From Siniperca chuatsi (Eukaryota > Chordata > Actinopteri > Centrarchiformes > Sinipercidae), in contig NC_058047.1 in NCBI RefSeq assembly GCF_020085105.1, forward strand, positions 18,388,501-18,452,500: 64,000 nt of DNA, written 5' to 3'. Made by a program: the position numbers and the translations under genes. Position 1 is the stretch's first letter, and every line of letters begins with the position of its first letter. Of this stretch, positions 33,301 to 46,382 are shown one piece after another. The notes under the pieces are model-generated. The model made no database searches, had not been told where the DNA came from, and saw only the letters and a list, made by a program, of their open reading frames with translations.

Positions 33301-36300
33301 TGAAGTTTTCTCTTGCAGTGCAGTTTCTCTTTTTGGATTACACTATTATTTATCTGACTTCTACATTAGTCTGCACCTGTGTTTTAAGCCCAGTTTCAGT
33401 ATAACTGTATCTGATTATATGTTCTACCTCTGTAACTAACTTTCCACAAGGGGGCAATGCTGTCCTGTGCATGAGTTGATTCAAGAATGAAACAACGATT
33501 TTCCTACATCTATTTCAACAACTTTGCCAAGTTCTACACAAGAAAACAAGTCTCAAAATGGTAAAGCTAACTAATGGTATCATAATTTATCCAGAGAGCA
33601 TTCCTCTGTTCCATATTTGCTGGTCTATGTGTTTTGTGCCTGTCTGGCTCAGATGGGATAAGAGATTACTAGCAGTGCAGTGGAGTCATAATTGGGCTAA
33701 TTTTGAGTCTGCTTACTGCTCTGTTTTCTCTCAGGTTTCTGAATGCATACTAATAGGCTATGACTCACCAAACGTCTCTGTCTACCATTTGCATTTTCTG
33801 GAATTTGTATTTTAGGAAATTTTGTTGAGTAATGATGAGTAAACAAACACTGAAGCCAAACACACTACGTTGGCCAACACAGAGTGCTTGTGAGTCTTTC
33901 ATTGCATATTTTCACAGACATTCCAATCAGTGCGCTTTCTTGTTCATTTACTGACCATTTAGACTAGTCTTTCTCTTTCTATTTCTCCCACTCCCTCTCT
34001 AAACAGGATGTTTGCGTCTCAGCGGGGCTGCTAGCAGCAGACCAGTACAAAGCTGATGATCAGATAGCGTGGCTGTGGAGTGCCCAGCTCTCCCAGCGCT
34101 GTGACAGATTAACTGGGATTTAGAGCTTCCATTCGGATTCCCTACTAAACCAGCACACCACAAGAGACAGCAAAACACAGGAGGTCATGCAGCCGACTCC
34201 AGCCGCTGTTGCCTTGACAGTGAAGCCCCCCTCCATGTTTTATTTCTAATTGTTTCTTAGTCTCAAAAGTATTACACATGCACAGGATAATATTGTCTTC
34301 GCGAGACAAGCAGTGGAGTGAATGTGACAATATGAAGGAAATGGCCAGAGAGGTCTCAGAGTGTTCCACGTCTTATCTAAAGGAGACAATAACTGATATG
34401 TTTGTGCGCTGATGCACTGACAAGGATTGTCACATAAGAGGAACCAAGCCTGCAAGTGCTGTGCTTTATGGTGCCTCATAATGCAGGCTACAATGATACA
34501 TTCAAAGGTGATATCATGAGACTCAGGAGACTTTAGTTTCCGTGTATTGTACTGCTGTGCGTGTGAACTCACCACAGTTAATATCAGATGGCAGGCTGGG
34601 CAGTGGTTTGTTAAGCACAGGATCTAAATCATGAGTACAAGTTGTTTCATGGCAAAACAATGTTGCACAAGTGTGAGTTATCTAAGCACAATTTGGTGCT
34701 TTACAGTCACAGAAAGAGAGGTGACACTTAGAAATAAAGGTGGGACAAAATTATCATTTTTTTGTGCTTCCTCAGCCAGTGAATTATTTGATAAATTATA
34801 GTGACAACCACAGACTGTATCGTCACTTTTAATAAATTATGGGAAAAGTCTGGAGTAAAAGCAACAGCAGGAAAAGTGCTATAGTTACCGTCATTTCCTA
34901 ACAGTGTGTTCTGTTCTCTTGTTTTATTAATAGTCTGCTTGTCTTTTACCATAGGAGAAGAAGCAGTTTTCATGGAAACACTGGAGGGCATTTCCTGTGA
35001 GACGCAATGAGCTCAAATAAAAACACAGGAGTGGAAAGATGTGTGCGGCTCTGCCCTGTCCTGTTTTAGTCTCTCTGCACCCTCCAGCCCTCGAATTGCT
35101 CTCTCTCGTTTGTGATTCTCTGGACAAACCACTCCTTTCCTTACATTGACCATTTTTGGCCCTAATTCACTTCATAAGTAGCTCAAGAGCAAAGTTTGGT
35201 TGAAAAATATTCCATTTTTGGAAAGGTGTCACTTTTCAAGTTGCTGATGCGAAAACATGCTAAATGTTGTCTGTCGGATAAAAGGATAAACAGGATTCTC
35301 TTTTGACCGAGAGGAAGCATCAAACACGAACCCTAAAAGTGTTCACCTCCACTCTGACTGACACAACCGATTCTCTGTTGGTAGGATTTCCTCACAGGTT
35401 GTTTTTTTCAAATATGCACAAGAACCTGAGTGTGAATTAGGCCAGTAAGTGGTGTCATTAAGTCAGTGACTGCCAGACACTTAGGCCTTTCACACCCAGG
35501 ACTCACTGCTGTGTGTACACACATGTGCCATAGATACAGCGCACAACCAGTCTACTGTTTGAATCCACAGTTGATCTGCGATCATAACCAGCCCCCTTAT
35601 ACCTCCACACAATCATATGGACCGAGAGTGGATATGGGCTGTTTGAAATATTACATCACTACTCAACGGTCACTAGTTTTCAAAGCTCTGAATCATATAT
35701 ATTATATGATCTTACCACTTATAAGCTGGAACTTGCTGTACATGTTGTTCATATGCTTTGCAGCTTGATTTCCTAATGACTCTTCATCTCATATATTCAT
35801 GAGGCCAAATTGCATTCTTGAAGTGCAATGTAACAATAAATATATATAAATAAATAAATATTTTTGTGATAATTACGATGCCAGGCTTTAATGAAAGATA
35901 TTAATTTACACAAGATCAATGTAACAAAATCAACCTCTGTAGGCTGTGCCTTCCTCAGATTTTCAACAATAGTAGTTTGTTAATTTTCCACAAAGACTGT
36001 TTCTCTTTCAACCCAAGGCTATATTTGAACTGAAATTTTCCAAGGCAGCGAGAATGCCAAGTGAAAGAGCCTTCGTGGTGACGGTCTCATAAAGCTGGCA
36101 GTCCACTGAGAGGTCACGTCTTTATCTTTTGGTCTGTATCCATGGAAAACAATCCATCAGGGTGAGAGCTGCAGAAAAAACATTAAGTCCAGCAAGCTCT
36201 AACCTCTTTGGAAATACAAGTTTCGATATGTTTTCGTTCACTTCGTCTTGATAAAATGTTATCCTGAAGAGTACCTTAGCCTGGTGATGTAGAACCAAAC

Positions 36301-37663
36301 AGTGCATGGGAATGTCACAGTGTAGCAGGGTGAAGTTGAAATATATGTACCCGAGCCAAGTGCACAAGATAATATCTCATTTGCCAGCTCTTGGGTGTCA
36401 AAATATATATATTATATCAAGAACTTGGACTATGTTTAAGTAATGTGTATGTGTCAGAATAGTTTTTATGCATTGGTAGTGGCTTGTAAAGGTGATGGAT
36501 GTGTTGGAGACATAAGTTCACTTTCCTGTGTTAGTAGTTTGATTGTTTTGGTTTAGACTCCAGGGAATACATTCGTCCAAGGCAAAGGCACGGTTGTAGC
36601 AGTTGTGTGCGTATGTCTGTGTGTGTGCATGAGTCTGTGCGTATGTTAGATTTAGACTTTAGCTCTGTTGGAAAGATGTTGTGGAGATATTGGGTTTGTG
36701 GTGGTCCAACCCAATGGCTAAACTGTTGGAAAGGATGATCTCAGAAAGCAGACAATTCTTTAGTGTTTATACAGAGGACACATAAACCTTAGACAGACCT
36801 GGATCTGACACACCATTTTTGGCTCCAATGTTTTCAGCCCTCTTTGTTTATTTTCACACCACATTCCCTCCATGTAACCTCCGTCCACCTCTTCCACCCC
36901 TCTCTCCTCTCCCTTGTTCACTTCACACTCCATCAATAAACAACCCACGACCATCACAGTCACCCTTTCTCGTCCACCGTTGAAGCATGCTGCTGTTGGA
37001 CCCCCTCTGGCTGCTGTGCACCACCAAATCTCCCACAGCACACTGACAGGGACAGAAGAACAGATGTGGGATGACTGGTTTTGGCTGGGTGGGTGGTGGA
37101 GGAGACTGCTGCGATCTCAGCATTGTGCTGGACCGTCATGTGTTAAGACTTATAAACAGAGGTGGACCGCAGCACTGCAGGCCATAGACTCCAGTGTGTG
37201 TGTGAGTGAGGATGTGTGTGTGTAACTCCACAGATAAACTGCAACGACATATGCCTCGCAGATGCCCAGAACCTCTACGAAATACTTGTACAGTTGGTTG
37301 AAAAGAGGATTAATTACTGCTGTGTGCTGTTGTGTAGAAGATAATTCCACATGAGGAACACTTGTTGTCCATAGACCTCTTAAAGTCATTGCTCTGTGTC
37401 AATATCAGGACAGTTATATCGATCATGAGATCACCCCTCAGTGACAAAGTGTATTTTAATGTGATTAAAGACGTACTGAGATCCTTCCCTTAAGTAGTAG
37501 CACAATATGAAAAAATGCTCTGTTACAGGTAAACGTTCTGCATTGAAAATTGTATTTAATTAAACGTGCAGACGTGTTATCATCGAAATGTATTAAAAGT
37601 ATCAAAAGCAAAAGTACTCATAACAGAAAGATTCCTTTCAGTGTGTTATGTTATGTAAATGAT
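30346..37663. other. gene-poor stretch, nothing certain
   Basis: No exon with splice support was found on either strand. 33.99-34.14 kb has a less AT-rich, non-repetitive patch (CAGCGCTGTGACAGATTAAC) that might be a conserved non-coding element. The open frames at 36.76-37.23 kb look like chance. Confidence 0.45.
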
Positions 37664-38098
37664 CAGCGATGGAAAGTAACTAAGTACATTTAAGTTCTGT
37701 ACTTAAGTCCACTTAAGTACTTCTATTTCACAGCATTTCAAAGGCAAATATTGTTCGTTATACTCCACAACATTTACTTCAGCTACTAGTCAGTTTGCTA
37801 ATTAAGATTTTATAATAAGAATATAAAATATGATGCATTGTTGTGCAGCAAATCAAACTATCCAGCTACAGTACAACAGTAAAATGCTGCTCACAAGTTA
37901 ATTCTTCAGTAACAATAATCCAATAATGAAAGGGGTCATTCTGCTGCATAATGCGTACATTTACTTTTGATACTTTACATTTTGCTGATATTACTCTTAA
38001 ATACTCATTATACTTTTCCTTATGTAAGATTTAAATGCAAGACATTTACTTGCAACAGAATATTTCTACAGCGTGGTGGAATACATCTTTCATCACTG
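37664..38098 (+). mobile_element. MITE with CAGTGATGGAAAG-type ends
   Basis: Terminal inverted repeats CAGCGATGGAAAG and CTTTCATCACTG bracket a body full of GTACTTAAGTAC-like motifs. It is a common percomorph non-autonomous DNA transposon. A fragment of a related copy lies at about 38.29-38.43 kb and another at 46.87-46.99 kb. Confidence 0.75.
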
Positions 38099-38289
38099 TA
38101 TATTATATTATCAGATTATTACTATTGATGCTTTTCCACGTAAGCAGCATTTTAATGTTGTAGCTAGTTGAGGTAAAGTTAATTTTAACTACTATATTTT
38201 ATAAGATGATCATTTTTGTATGTAAAACACATCAGCAAAAAGTAACTGTGAATATAGCTGTCAAACAAATGCAGTGAATTACAAAGTAC

Positions 38290-38430
38290 AATATTACACT
38301 TTTTAAATCTGCTAGTATAAAGTATAAACTATAAGTCTTTAATGGAAGTGTTCGAGTAAAGTACAAGTATCTCAACAGTGAATTATGTTCAGTACTAAAG
38401 TAAATATATTTTGTTTTTGTCCAACACTGC
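38290..38430. mobile_element. fragment of the same MITE family
   Basis: GAGTAAAGTACAAGTATCTC and TCAGTACTAAAGTAAA are motifs shared with the copy just upstream. No clean ends are visible. Confidence 0.45.
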
Positions 38431-39507
38431 TATTATCTACAACCTGTTCCCAAGTACATGGAATTACAATTCCAGGAAATGTATTAAGCTGACAACTATG
38501 GTGGCTCCAAAATCTGGCTTTGGAGACCAGAGATCTGATATAGACTTTGGCTATAAAACCTAGAATATATTTTATTATACTAAAAGATAAGTGTAATAGC
38601 AGTGTTAGCTTTACTTCATGCATGTTAAATAGACTTATTAATTCCCCAAAAGCTGGTCTACCATGTCAACCTTTTTTCACTCATTCATATACATTTTATT
38701 GGGTTTACTTGGTGGAGTTGACCTGTTTTGGGCCCTCAGTCAGCTGTCACAGTGGCCCTGTCTAATGAGATGTGAAGTGTGTGTTTTTAGCCTTTATTTT
38801 GTCCAGCGTGTCTCTTGAGCCAGGGAGCTTTAGGATGGCTGTGCCTGATGGCCAGCCTGTCTTCTTGTTGTTACTGGTTGAGCGGTCACCATGGTAGCCT
38901 TTACTACCTCTGCAGATCTCTATCGAGCCTTTCTTTATGTGGAGCATCGCCGTGTCACACAGGCCACAGAGCCCACTGTCAGTGAGAGGCTGTTAGCCCA
39001 GCTGTGACTGATTGCCATTCACACAGTAATTCATTCACAAACATACACCATTCATTTCACACAGCCACTATGGCAGGGTCACATGCTGGGAACCTCTGGA
39101 CTTCGAATGCACAGATGAATATGCCCACATAATCTTACCCTCTCTTCGGTCAGCACAGAGTATTAAAATGTTTCACTTTGTTTATCTGTAAACATATGAT
39201 GAAAACTGATGACACTTTCCTCACAATGTTATTCATGCATTTCATTTCTTGGTATGAACACTTGATTATGTGTATCTGTAGGAATAAAGCTCGCTATTAT
39301 ATTTTGCTTTGCCTGGGAAAGGTTTGATCTTTAAGAAAGTAAAGAGTCATAAAAAAAGAACATTATAATATAATGACATGGGTGAGATAATGAAAAAAAT
39401 TCAACTGCAGGATCTATTTAGCTGTCTATCTAGTTAGTTAGCATTTTTGTGTGAGCATCCTGAGAGAAAGAGATAGTAATACTGATATTGAAGAAGTAGG
39501 TTGAAAC
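38431..39507. other. intergenic, nothing recognised
   Basis: No gene or clear repeat was seen on either strand. Confidence 0.45.
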
Positions 39508-39907
39508 TTTGGGAAATACTTTTGTTTGCTTTTTAGCTGAGAGTTATATGAGAACATTGATACCACTCTCATGTTTGTATTGTAAATATGAAGCTACAGC
39601 CAGCAGCCGGTTAGCTTAGCTTAGCACAAAGACTGGAAACAGGGAGAAACAGCTAGCCTGGCTCTGTCCAAAAGTAACAAAATTCACCTATCAACACCTC
39701 CACAGCTCACTAATTAATTACTCAGTAAAACAAATTACTCACTTAATCATTACATCTTGTTTGTTTAATCCATACAAAAAACACAGTTTAGAAACGACAC
39801 ATTATGGTTGTGGCCCTGCACAGTAATTTAAGCTAACTGGCTGCTGGCAGTACCTTCATATTTACCGTACAGACAGAAGAGTGGTGTTGATAAGTGTATT
39901 TCCCAAA
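39508..39907. mobile_element. MITE, 'GGTTAGCTTAGCTTAGC' family
   Basis: Ends TTTGGGAAATAC and GTATTTCCCAAA are inverted repeats. Inside are CCGGTTAGCTTAGCTTAGCA, AAGACTGGAAACAGGG and GCTAGCCTGGCTCTGTCCAA, hallmarks of an element present in very many percomorph genomes. Confidence 0.85.
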
Positions 39908-40742
39908 ATGTCGCATTATTATTTTATCAAAAAATGGATGTTTCCTCTCAAAGGGAGCCTCTGGTCCAAGTCACCATATGCATGTATATTTTTGTATCTG
40001 TGTGTAAGCATTCAGCAGGTAAAAGTAGGCATATTATACTTTATATGTATATCATATACAGTATATGTATATGATATGTATATGTAGTATATTTATGTAT
40101 TTGTCTAATTTTATGTATTTGTATTTGCAGTTTTTATGAGGTCCCTGTTGTCCTTGCACCATGTTACCACCAATATTTATTGTAAAACTCAGTGACTTAG
40201 TACCATAAAGATGCTGAGGGAGAAAAAATACATAAGCTTGTCTTTGAAAGGTTAAAGTGATTCTAAATCTGTACTGATGGCATTTGGAGACGAAGTCTGG
40301 TCTGTTTCTGTCAGTGGGTTACTTCTTTCTCAGGCTCCTGCTGCATTTCTTTGGAGAGCAGAGGGTTGGGGCAGGGGCAAGACTAAGAGAGGGTGGTAGA
40401 TGGTGTATGATTCGGTGTCAGTGGAATGTGTGTACAGCACTACACACTGGACTGTGTGACCATTAGTCCTCGTCTCAAGGGAAATGTACTTTTGACCCTT
40501 TCTTATAGAACAGCAGACAAGACAAAGCACAGCCAGCCAAGATATGCAAACTTCCCAAAATAGGATGCATGATTCCTGCATGTAAAGAATGCATGTTTTC
40601 TGCTCTGTGTGGTGGTCAACACCTTGATGTTTAGTGTTCAGTGAACCGAGAGTCATGGTTCTGGTGTGAAGGAGAGACGATAACAAAAACACAATCACAC
40701 ACAGTGAATGGGCATTTTCTGCACAAACTAATTTGTCTTCCG

Positions 40743-40997
40743 TTCACACACACACACACGCACACACATTTGTTTCACTATCCCCGTGACATAATGCCTT
40801 AACCATCACAACTAAGTGCCTAACCTTAACCTAATTATAACCTGTACCCTAAAACCAAGTCTTAACCCTCAAAAAGCAGTCTCTACTCACCTCAATTTTT
40901 GCCCCCACGGTGACACAAGTTCCTATGGGTTTGTGTGCATTCATGTTAAAGTCCCCACCGGGATATAAGAACATGAAACACACACACACACACACAG
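40743..40997. repeat. dispersed repeat with degenerate CCTAACCTTAACC core between CA runs
   Basis: CACACAC runs flank a core with ACTAAGTGCCTAACCTTAAC, AAACCAAGTCTTAACCCTCA and GTCCCCACCGGGA, a familiar high-copy fish repeat. The core resembles telomere repeats only superficially. Confidence 0.7.
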
Positions 40998-41977
40998 GAA
41001 TCTTACACAAGCTTTCCCAGACATCAGAGAAGCAGTTCTGAGAAAATCAGGCATGATTGTTTACATGACTGAGGTCAAAGTTATTCTTAACATATTTTGG
41101 CAAAGCAAAGGCTTGAAGTCTATTTTGTGTTTAAGGCCCCCTATTGTAAAGAAAATAAATAACGCCATGAAGATCTTGACTTAGGAAGTTCCAGAGTGAT
41201 TGTGTGAGAACAGACATGGTGACATTATAAAGATGAGGGAGCCATGATGAAGAGTTCAGATATGTTTACAAGCACTTAATGTGAGATCCAGAGCCTTTTC
41301 ACTGCTTTACTGCAATTCTTGAAAGTCCTAAATTGTAGTATGTGAAATTCATCAGCCATGCAGCTTCTCACCATAAATTTTGTAACGTAAGTGATCTGAC
41401 CCTCCTGTCTGATTTCTAATAATTTCCAAATTACATTGTCAAAAGGTTGTGCGTGTTGAAGCTAAGAAACCAGACTGTATTCATTCAGGACTGCTAAACC
41501 TTGGTTGAAAGATAAGGAATAAAGATGTCAACTTCTTCCCCTTCCTTACTGATAATTCCTCTCTTTTCCTCCCTCCTGACAACTGCTTACAACCAGGAGG
41601 AAATCTCATCTCTTTGAGAGAGAGTTGCTTATCTTTTCACAGGTATCTCTGTAAAAGAAATAGATAAAGAGAAAGAATAATAACATACATTTTCTGCGCA
41701 GAACAGTTACCAAAATGATCAACGTATTATTAAAATACATTGTACATCCATCTGTCATCCATCCATCCATTCATCCTTCCATCTGTATATCCTTTGATGT
41801 CACTATTTTGAGCTGGATGTAGATAAAAAGGTTATCTAGAAGAACCAGCAAGGTTTCTCAGACAAGCAGTCACCCTGTGTCCTTAAAGATCTCAGACCTC
41901 CACTGATAACCCACCAGCAGCACCATTGCTCCAGATACACTATCAGCCCTCAGAGCTCTACTCACAACCTCCAACAG

Positions 41978-42038
41978 AGACGTACCACATGTTCCATGCA
42001 AGACACATATTGTCTTGCATGGAACATGTGGTACGTCT
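41978..42038. repeat. perfect 28-bp inverted repeat, 5-nt loop
   Basis: The arms 41978-42005 and 42011-42038 are exactly complementary. The arm has mixed base composition and is not a simple repeat. Confidence 0.95.
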
Positions 42039-42115
42039 TGGTCTGGTCCTCAAGATACAGATAATGTTACAATTCCTGGCTTGTTTTTTTGTTGTAATTT
42101 CCTGCTGAGATTATA

Positions 42116-43420
42116 ATTCAATAATAATAAAACTTTTATATAGCACATGTAATAAAAGAATGCAACACAATGCACTTCACAATAAATGGAAAATATACAT
42201 AAAAGACAGATGCAAGAAATACAAACATTAAGAACATAACGAAAAGGATTTAAAAAAACAGACAAATAAAAGAGGGATTTATAAATTAATACTGTGGGTG
42301 TAGTAATGTATTATTAACTTGTTTACCTCAATCATTTCAATATTTTCTATCTTTAACATATTTGAATAATACATTTTTATGTTTTATCTACAGAAAAAAA
42401 CAAAAACATAAGACGATGATGACAGTGGCCAACAGTCACTCTATGAGTGTGTAAACAAATACGTTTCTGTGTGGCACCGGAGTCTTAAGAAGATGTAAAA
42501 GTATAGTAAAAGTTTCTAGGTAACACAAGTTTGAAAAGATGTGTTTTAAGTTTTCTTTTAAAAGTTGTAAGTGAGGTGCACATTCTCAAATCTACTGTTC
42601 CAGAGTCTGGGGGCATACGAACTAAATCATCACCATCAGCTTTAGTCCTTGACCAAGGAGCAGTTAATGTGAGAGAGCCAGCAGAGCACAGTGATCTGTT
42701 AGGAACATAAACTCCGATGAGGTCACTGTTGTAGTCTGAAAAGGGAAAGTTGAAAACTTTGATTCAATTCTGTAGTGCACAGGCAGCAGAGATATTTTAG
42801 TATAGGGGTGATTTTACACTCAGTTTAGCTTTGGTGAGGACAGTAAAGTCAGTAAAAAGGCCTGTGAACAGAGCATTGCAGTAACCAAGATGACTGGAAA
42901 CAAATGTGTGAATGAGTTTTTCACAGTCGTCCTGTGAGAGAAACGGTGTGACCTGGACTATGTTCTTTAAGTAAATTGCTATTATTGTGGCCTGTTCCCT
43001 GAAAGCAAAATCTCTGTCTTGTCCTTATTGGACTGATAACATTTTTGAGCCATTCAATCACTAATATAACTCTGAAATGCACTCTTCAAGATTGTAAACA
43101 GGGCTCAGATCATCAAGTGAGGCAGAGATATAGAGCTGTGTGTCATCTACGTAGCAATGGTAACAGATGCCATGTTTGTGGATAATAGAACCTAATGCCA
43201 ACTTATGCAGACAGAGAAGAATGGGGCCCGGGACTGAACCCAGAGGCACACCACAAGAAATATTTACACTTTCTAGAACTGTGCCAGAGAGCCCAACCCA
43301 CATTTCTATCATTAATACCAATAATGCCACAGTGGTACACTATGAATTATCTGTGTGCAAAAATAACAACCGTGTCAGAAAAACAGGAATATTGAATCTG
43401 TTCTTAGTGTGAAGAAAAAT
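42116..43420 (-). mobile_element. L2/CR1-like LINE fragment (reverse transcriptase and 3' end)
   Basis: On the minus strand near 43.1-43.3 kb the frame reads SCGVPLGSVPGPILLCLHKL and YHCYVDDTQLYIS, the GVPQGSVLGP and YADD regions of a LINE reverse transcriptase. The family's usual GVPQGS is changed to GVPLGS and YADD to YVDD. The 3' end has a TAAAAGTTTTATTATTATTG tail near 42.12 kb, typical of L2-type LINEs. The 5' part is missing and the copy is dead. Confidence 0.75.
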
Positions 43421-44211
43421 CTAAATGATAAGTGTAGTAAGTGGAATTTATTAACACTCAAGAACGTTTTTGTCGTTTTTGATTGTCTTTATAGTTAGCA
43501 TGATAGCTCATTACCATGTTAACACATGTTAATGAAATTGGATGGACAGTTAAGCCATGAACAGATTCAGACTGTAATTTCCAAACTGTCATAAAGAAAA
43601 GTTATTTTCTTTAACCATAGGTCCTACTATACTCAGTCAACTTAGCTGACATATATTTGTTCTTGGCTTTGTTATTTTGTTTCCTGCAAAACTGGCTAAT
43701 TTAATAATGCAGCCATCATTAATGATAAACTTAAACTACTAGCCGGTAATGCTACCATCTGCTGATTACGTTAGCTAGCAGGATAAATATATTATAGAAT
43801 GTATTTAATGTATGCTGGTCAACAAGTTGAGATATAAAAAACAAATAAATCAGTGGCACAATGATCATTCAGAAATATCACAGAGGTTTTCTTTATCCAT
43901 TCAAATGGAGTTTAGCAAAAATCTAATCAAAAAATGATGGTGTGAATTTCCACAACATGTACATACTATATATCTACAGTATATCTCTGTCTTTGTCATA
44001 TTAAACTAGTAAGCTGTTGGAGCTTGTAATGCTGAGCAAACATTCTTGTAGATGTTTCAGTGCGTGTGGGTAAACCACAGGAGTGGAGGGCAGTGGGGTG
44101 ACGGCAAGAGGCCTTCCTGCGGCTCCTCCTTCGTTCCCACTACACTTCACATTCCCAAACATCTAACTCACCATCTGAGCCTACGCCAGTGTGCCCTGAC
44201 TCACAATGCTG

Positions 44212-44214
<3 letters not shown>
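43421..44214. other. intergenic, nothing recognised
   Basis: AT-rich, with no exon or transposon recognised. Confidence 0.4.

Positions 44215-44266
<52 letters not shown>
44215..44266. repeat. (CA)26 microsatellite
   Basis: Uninterrupted CA units. Open frames across it (poly His-Thr, poly Cys-Val) are artefacts. Confidence 0.97.
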
Positions 44267-44270
<4 letters not shown>

Positions 44271-44631
44271 GGCCAGACACACAAAGATGCAGAAACACAC
44301 ACACAATATCACAGTTACACAAACTTTTACGGTACTTGGCAACAAGGCTATTTTTTCATGATCTGGCGACCTGTAGCCACATTTCCTCTTTCCACCACAG
44401 CACCAAACATCCAGGAAGCCTGTATCCAGCTTGCAACAACACGGAGCCAAGGCCTTTGGGGTGTTTTCAGATGGTTATAAATGGGTTATCAGAGTGTCTG
44501 TACATCTCTTACAGCTCAGGGTAAAGTCAACAGCTCTGGGGGTCATTCATTAATCTACAATGCCTGGGCTGACATGTGCAAGAGGGCCAGACTGCCTGTA
44601 ACCTCTCGCAATCAGTGATACCAGGGGAACT

Positions 44632-44663
44632 GAGAGAGAGAGCGAGAGAGAGAGAGAGAGAGG
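44632..44663. repeat. (GA)n microsatellite, one interruption
   Basis: GA units with a single C interruption at 44643. Confidence 0.95.
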
Positions 44664-45526
44664 GGGGTCCTTAGTCTCCTGCTCTTTCTTGTCTCTTTTC
44701 ATCTCCCCTTCTTTTGATCAACATTTGTTACTCTGTCGGTCTCTGTTAGCCAGTACTGTCATCCATCACAGTCTCAAATCCTGGCCTGTTCTTTGCTATT
44801 TTATCCTATTAGATCCAGCAAAAACAAAGAACGCAAAAACAAAAAACAGAAGAGATGGACAGTTTAAAAAACAAAGCGTACATCAGCAAAGAGAAATGAA
44901 GAAAAGAAAACACAGTAGCCCCCATCATAACCACAGTTGATTCCCTGTTATTTTAGGGTCACTTTCCAACCATGCTATCAGATATGGAGGGTCCCCTTAC
45001 CTTGGCATTACCTTTTTATTGAGCTACATTCGGCTGAATAAATACAAACATCCAATATCTAAAGACAAAGGTCCTGGAGCCAGTTGCACAAAAGACCTTA
45101 TTTTAAGATTTTCCTTTAATTAAAATCGGTTGCACAAAACACCCTTACGTTTTCTCCTTAAGGTTTTCTTTAAAATGTTCACTTAAGCATTTAAGGTTTT
45201 CTCCTTATCTTGGTCTTGTACTTAAGGAATCCCTTAAAGTCAGTTAAACTGTTGCACAAAAGACCTTAGCAAGTAAGGGAAAAAGCCTATGGTACCTCTG
45301 ACTCTATCTTAATCGCAACTTGGCCGAGATTTATGGCATTAAATGAAGAGAATTATATTTTGTATGGAATAAATTCTGTTAATAAATTATTTCTTTTATA
45401 GCACATTAGGTTACAGTCTAAATGAGAAAGCTAGTTATGTCATTAAGCCTGCTTCATGTTAGCTAGCTAGGCTATAATGGTACCTAAAGTTACCGTTACA
45501 GTCTAGTTTATATCTATAGCTTAAAT

Positions 45527-45695
45527 CATAGAAAAGGTTTCAGTCGTAGTCATCTGGACACTGTTTTCAGAATCAATTGAGAATGACTTCCGGATGGGAG
45601 CCGAAATGTCTTGATTCTGAAAACAGTGTCCAGATGACTACGACTGAAACCTTTTCTATGATAGAACAGTCCTGGACGAATGAGGGACTACACCG
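45527..45695. mobile_element. nested fold-back insertion (Penelope-like 3' fragment?)
   Basis: The 169-bp insert is flanked by a perfect 14-bp direct repeat TCTATAGCTTAAAT (45513-45526 and 45696-45709). It holds two exactly complementary 52-bp arms (45525-45576, 45611-45662) around a 34-nt loop, then a unique tail. The loop has GGATGGGAGCCGAAATGTC, a block seen in fish Penelope-like elements. Confidence 0.7.
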
Positions 45696-45969
45696 TCTAT
45701 AGCTTAAATATATAATGAAATCAAAAATAAATTAAGTAACTTGTGAGAAGACATCATCTTTATTATAAACAACTTCTGAACAGAGATTTCTTTCACTGTC
45801 AGCCATATACAGTAACAGTTAGTCTAAACAGTTACTTCAAGTAAGCTGTAAGTTAACTAAGTTAACTAAGTTAAACGTGAAAGTTATTCTTACCAGTTTT
45901 GTTGGATTCCTTCCTGTAGCTAATTAGTGGTATCTTTTTTGGCCAGAACAACAAGTTATTGTATTTTTT

Positions 45970-46164
45970 TTGGACCTCTTCGATGGACCTCTTCACCATA
46001 ACAAATTTGTGTTACAATTTCCTCCAACATTTGTTGTTCTCTGTTTGCTGTTATTTGCGAATCAAACTTTCTCCAGAAGTATAATCCTTTCGTTGTCAGA
46101 CCATTTGGTTTTCTTGTCTTCTTTTCTTTTGCCATTTTTTGAACTGTATAGGCCTTCGTTGTGA
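45970..46164 (-). pseudogene. decayed Myb/SANT-like ORF of a Harbinger element
   Basis: The minus strand reads MAKEKKTRKPNGLTTKG, then KFDSQITANREQQMLEEI and VTQICYGEEVHRRGPKKIQ. A shifted frame reads NERIILLEK. This fits the Myb-like DNA-binding protein of PIF/Harbinger transposons, broken by a frameshift. It is not a host gene. Confidence 0.45.
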
Positions 46165-46382
46165 GACAACAGGTAGCTCAGCTAAGGAGAAATTAAGACT
46201 TAAGTGTCATACTTAAGTGTCATACTTAAGGAAAACACTTAAGGTGTTTTGTGTAACCGGCCCCTGCTCTCTTCTCTAAAATTTGACTACATGCGTGGGA
46301 ATTTTTGTCTTTAATGTCCTCGAGCCATAACCAACTAGGTACAAATCAGTCAAAACAGATACAATTGAAATTGAAAGTAAAT

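Larger units (their letters stand above)
45070..46265. mobile_element. PIF/Harbinger-like DNA element remnant
   Basis: The left end GGAGCCAGTTGCACAAAAGA and the right end, whose complement begins GGGGCCGGTTACACAAAACA, form imperfect terminal inverted repeats of the GGGCCGGTTGCACAAAA type. The body has many CTTAAG motifs. The minus strand at 45.97-46.16 kb has a broken Myb/SANT-like frame. A Penelope-like fragment is nested inside at 45527-45695. Confidence 0.65.

Noticed and set aside
40743..40997. Interstitial telomere-like repeat
   Set aside because: The CCTAACC units are degenerate and belong to a known-looking high-copy fish repeat with CA-rich ends, not a telomeric array.
44140..44524. 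Open frames of His-Thr or Cys-Val repeats
   Set aside because: They are translations of a CA microsatellite.
45577..45620. Functional hammerhead ribozyme
   Set aside because: The block resembles the Penelope-associated motif but does not match the catalytic core exactly, so it is mentioned only as a lead.
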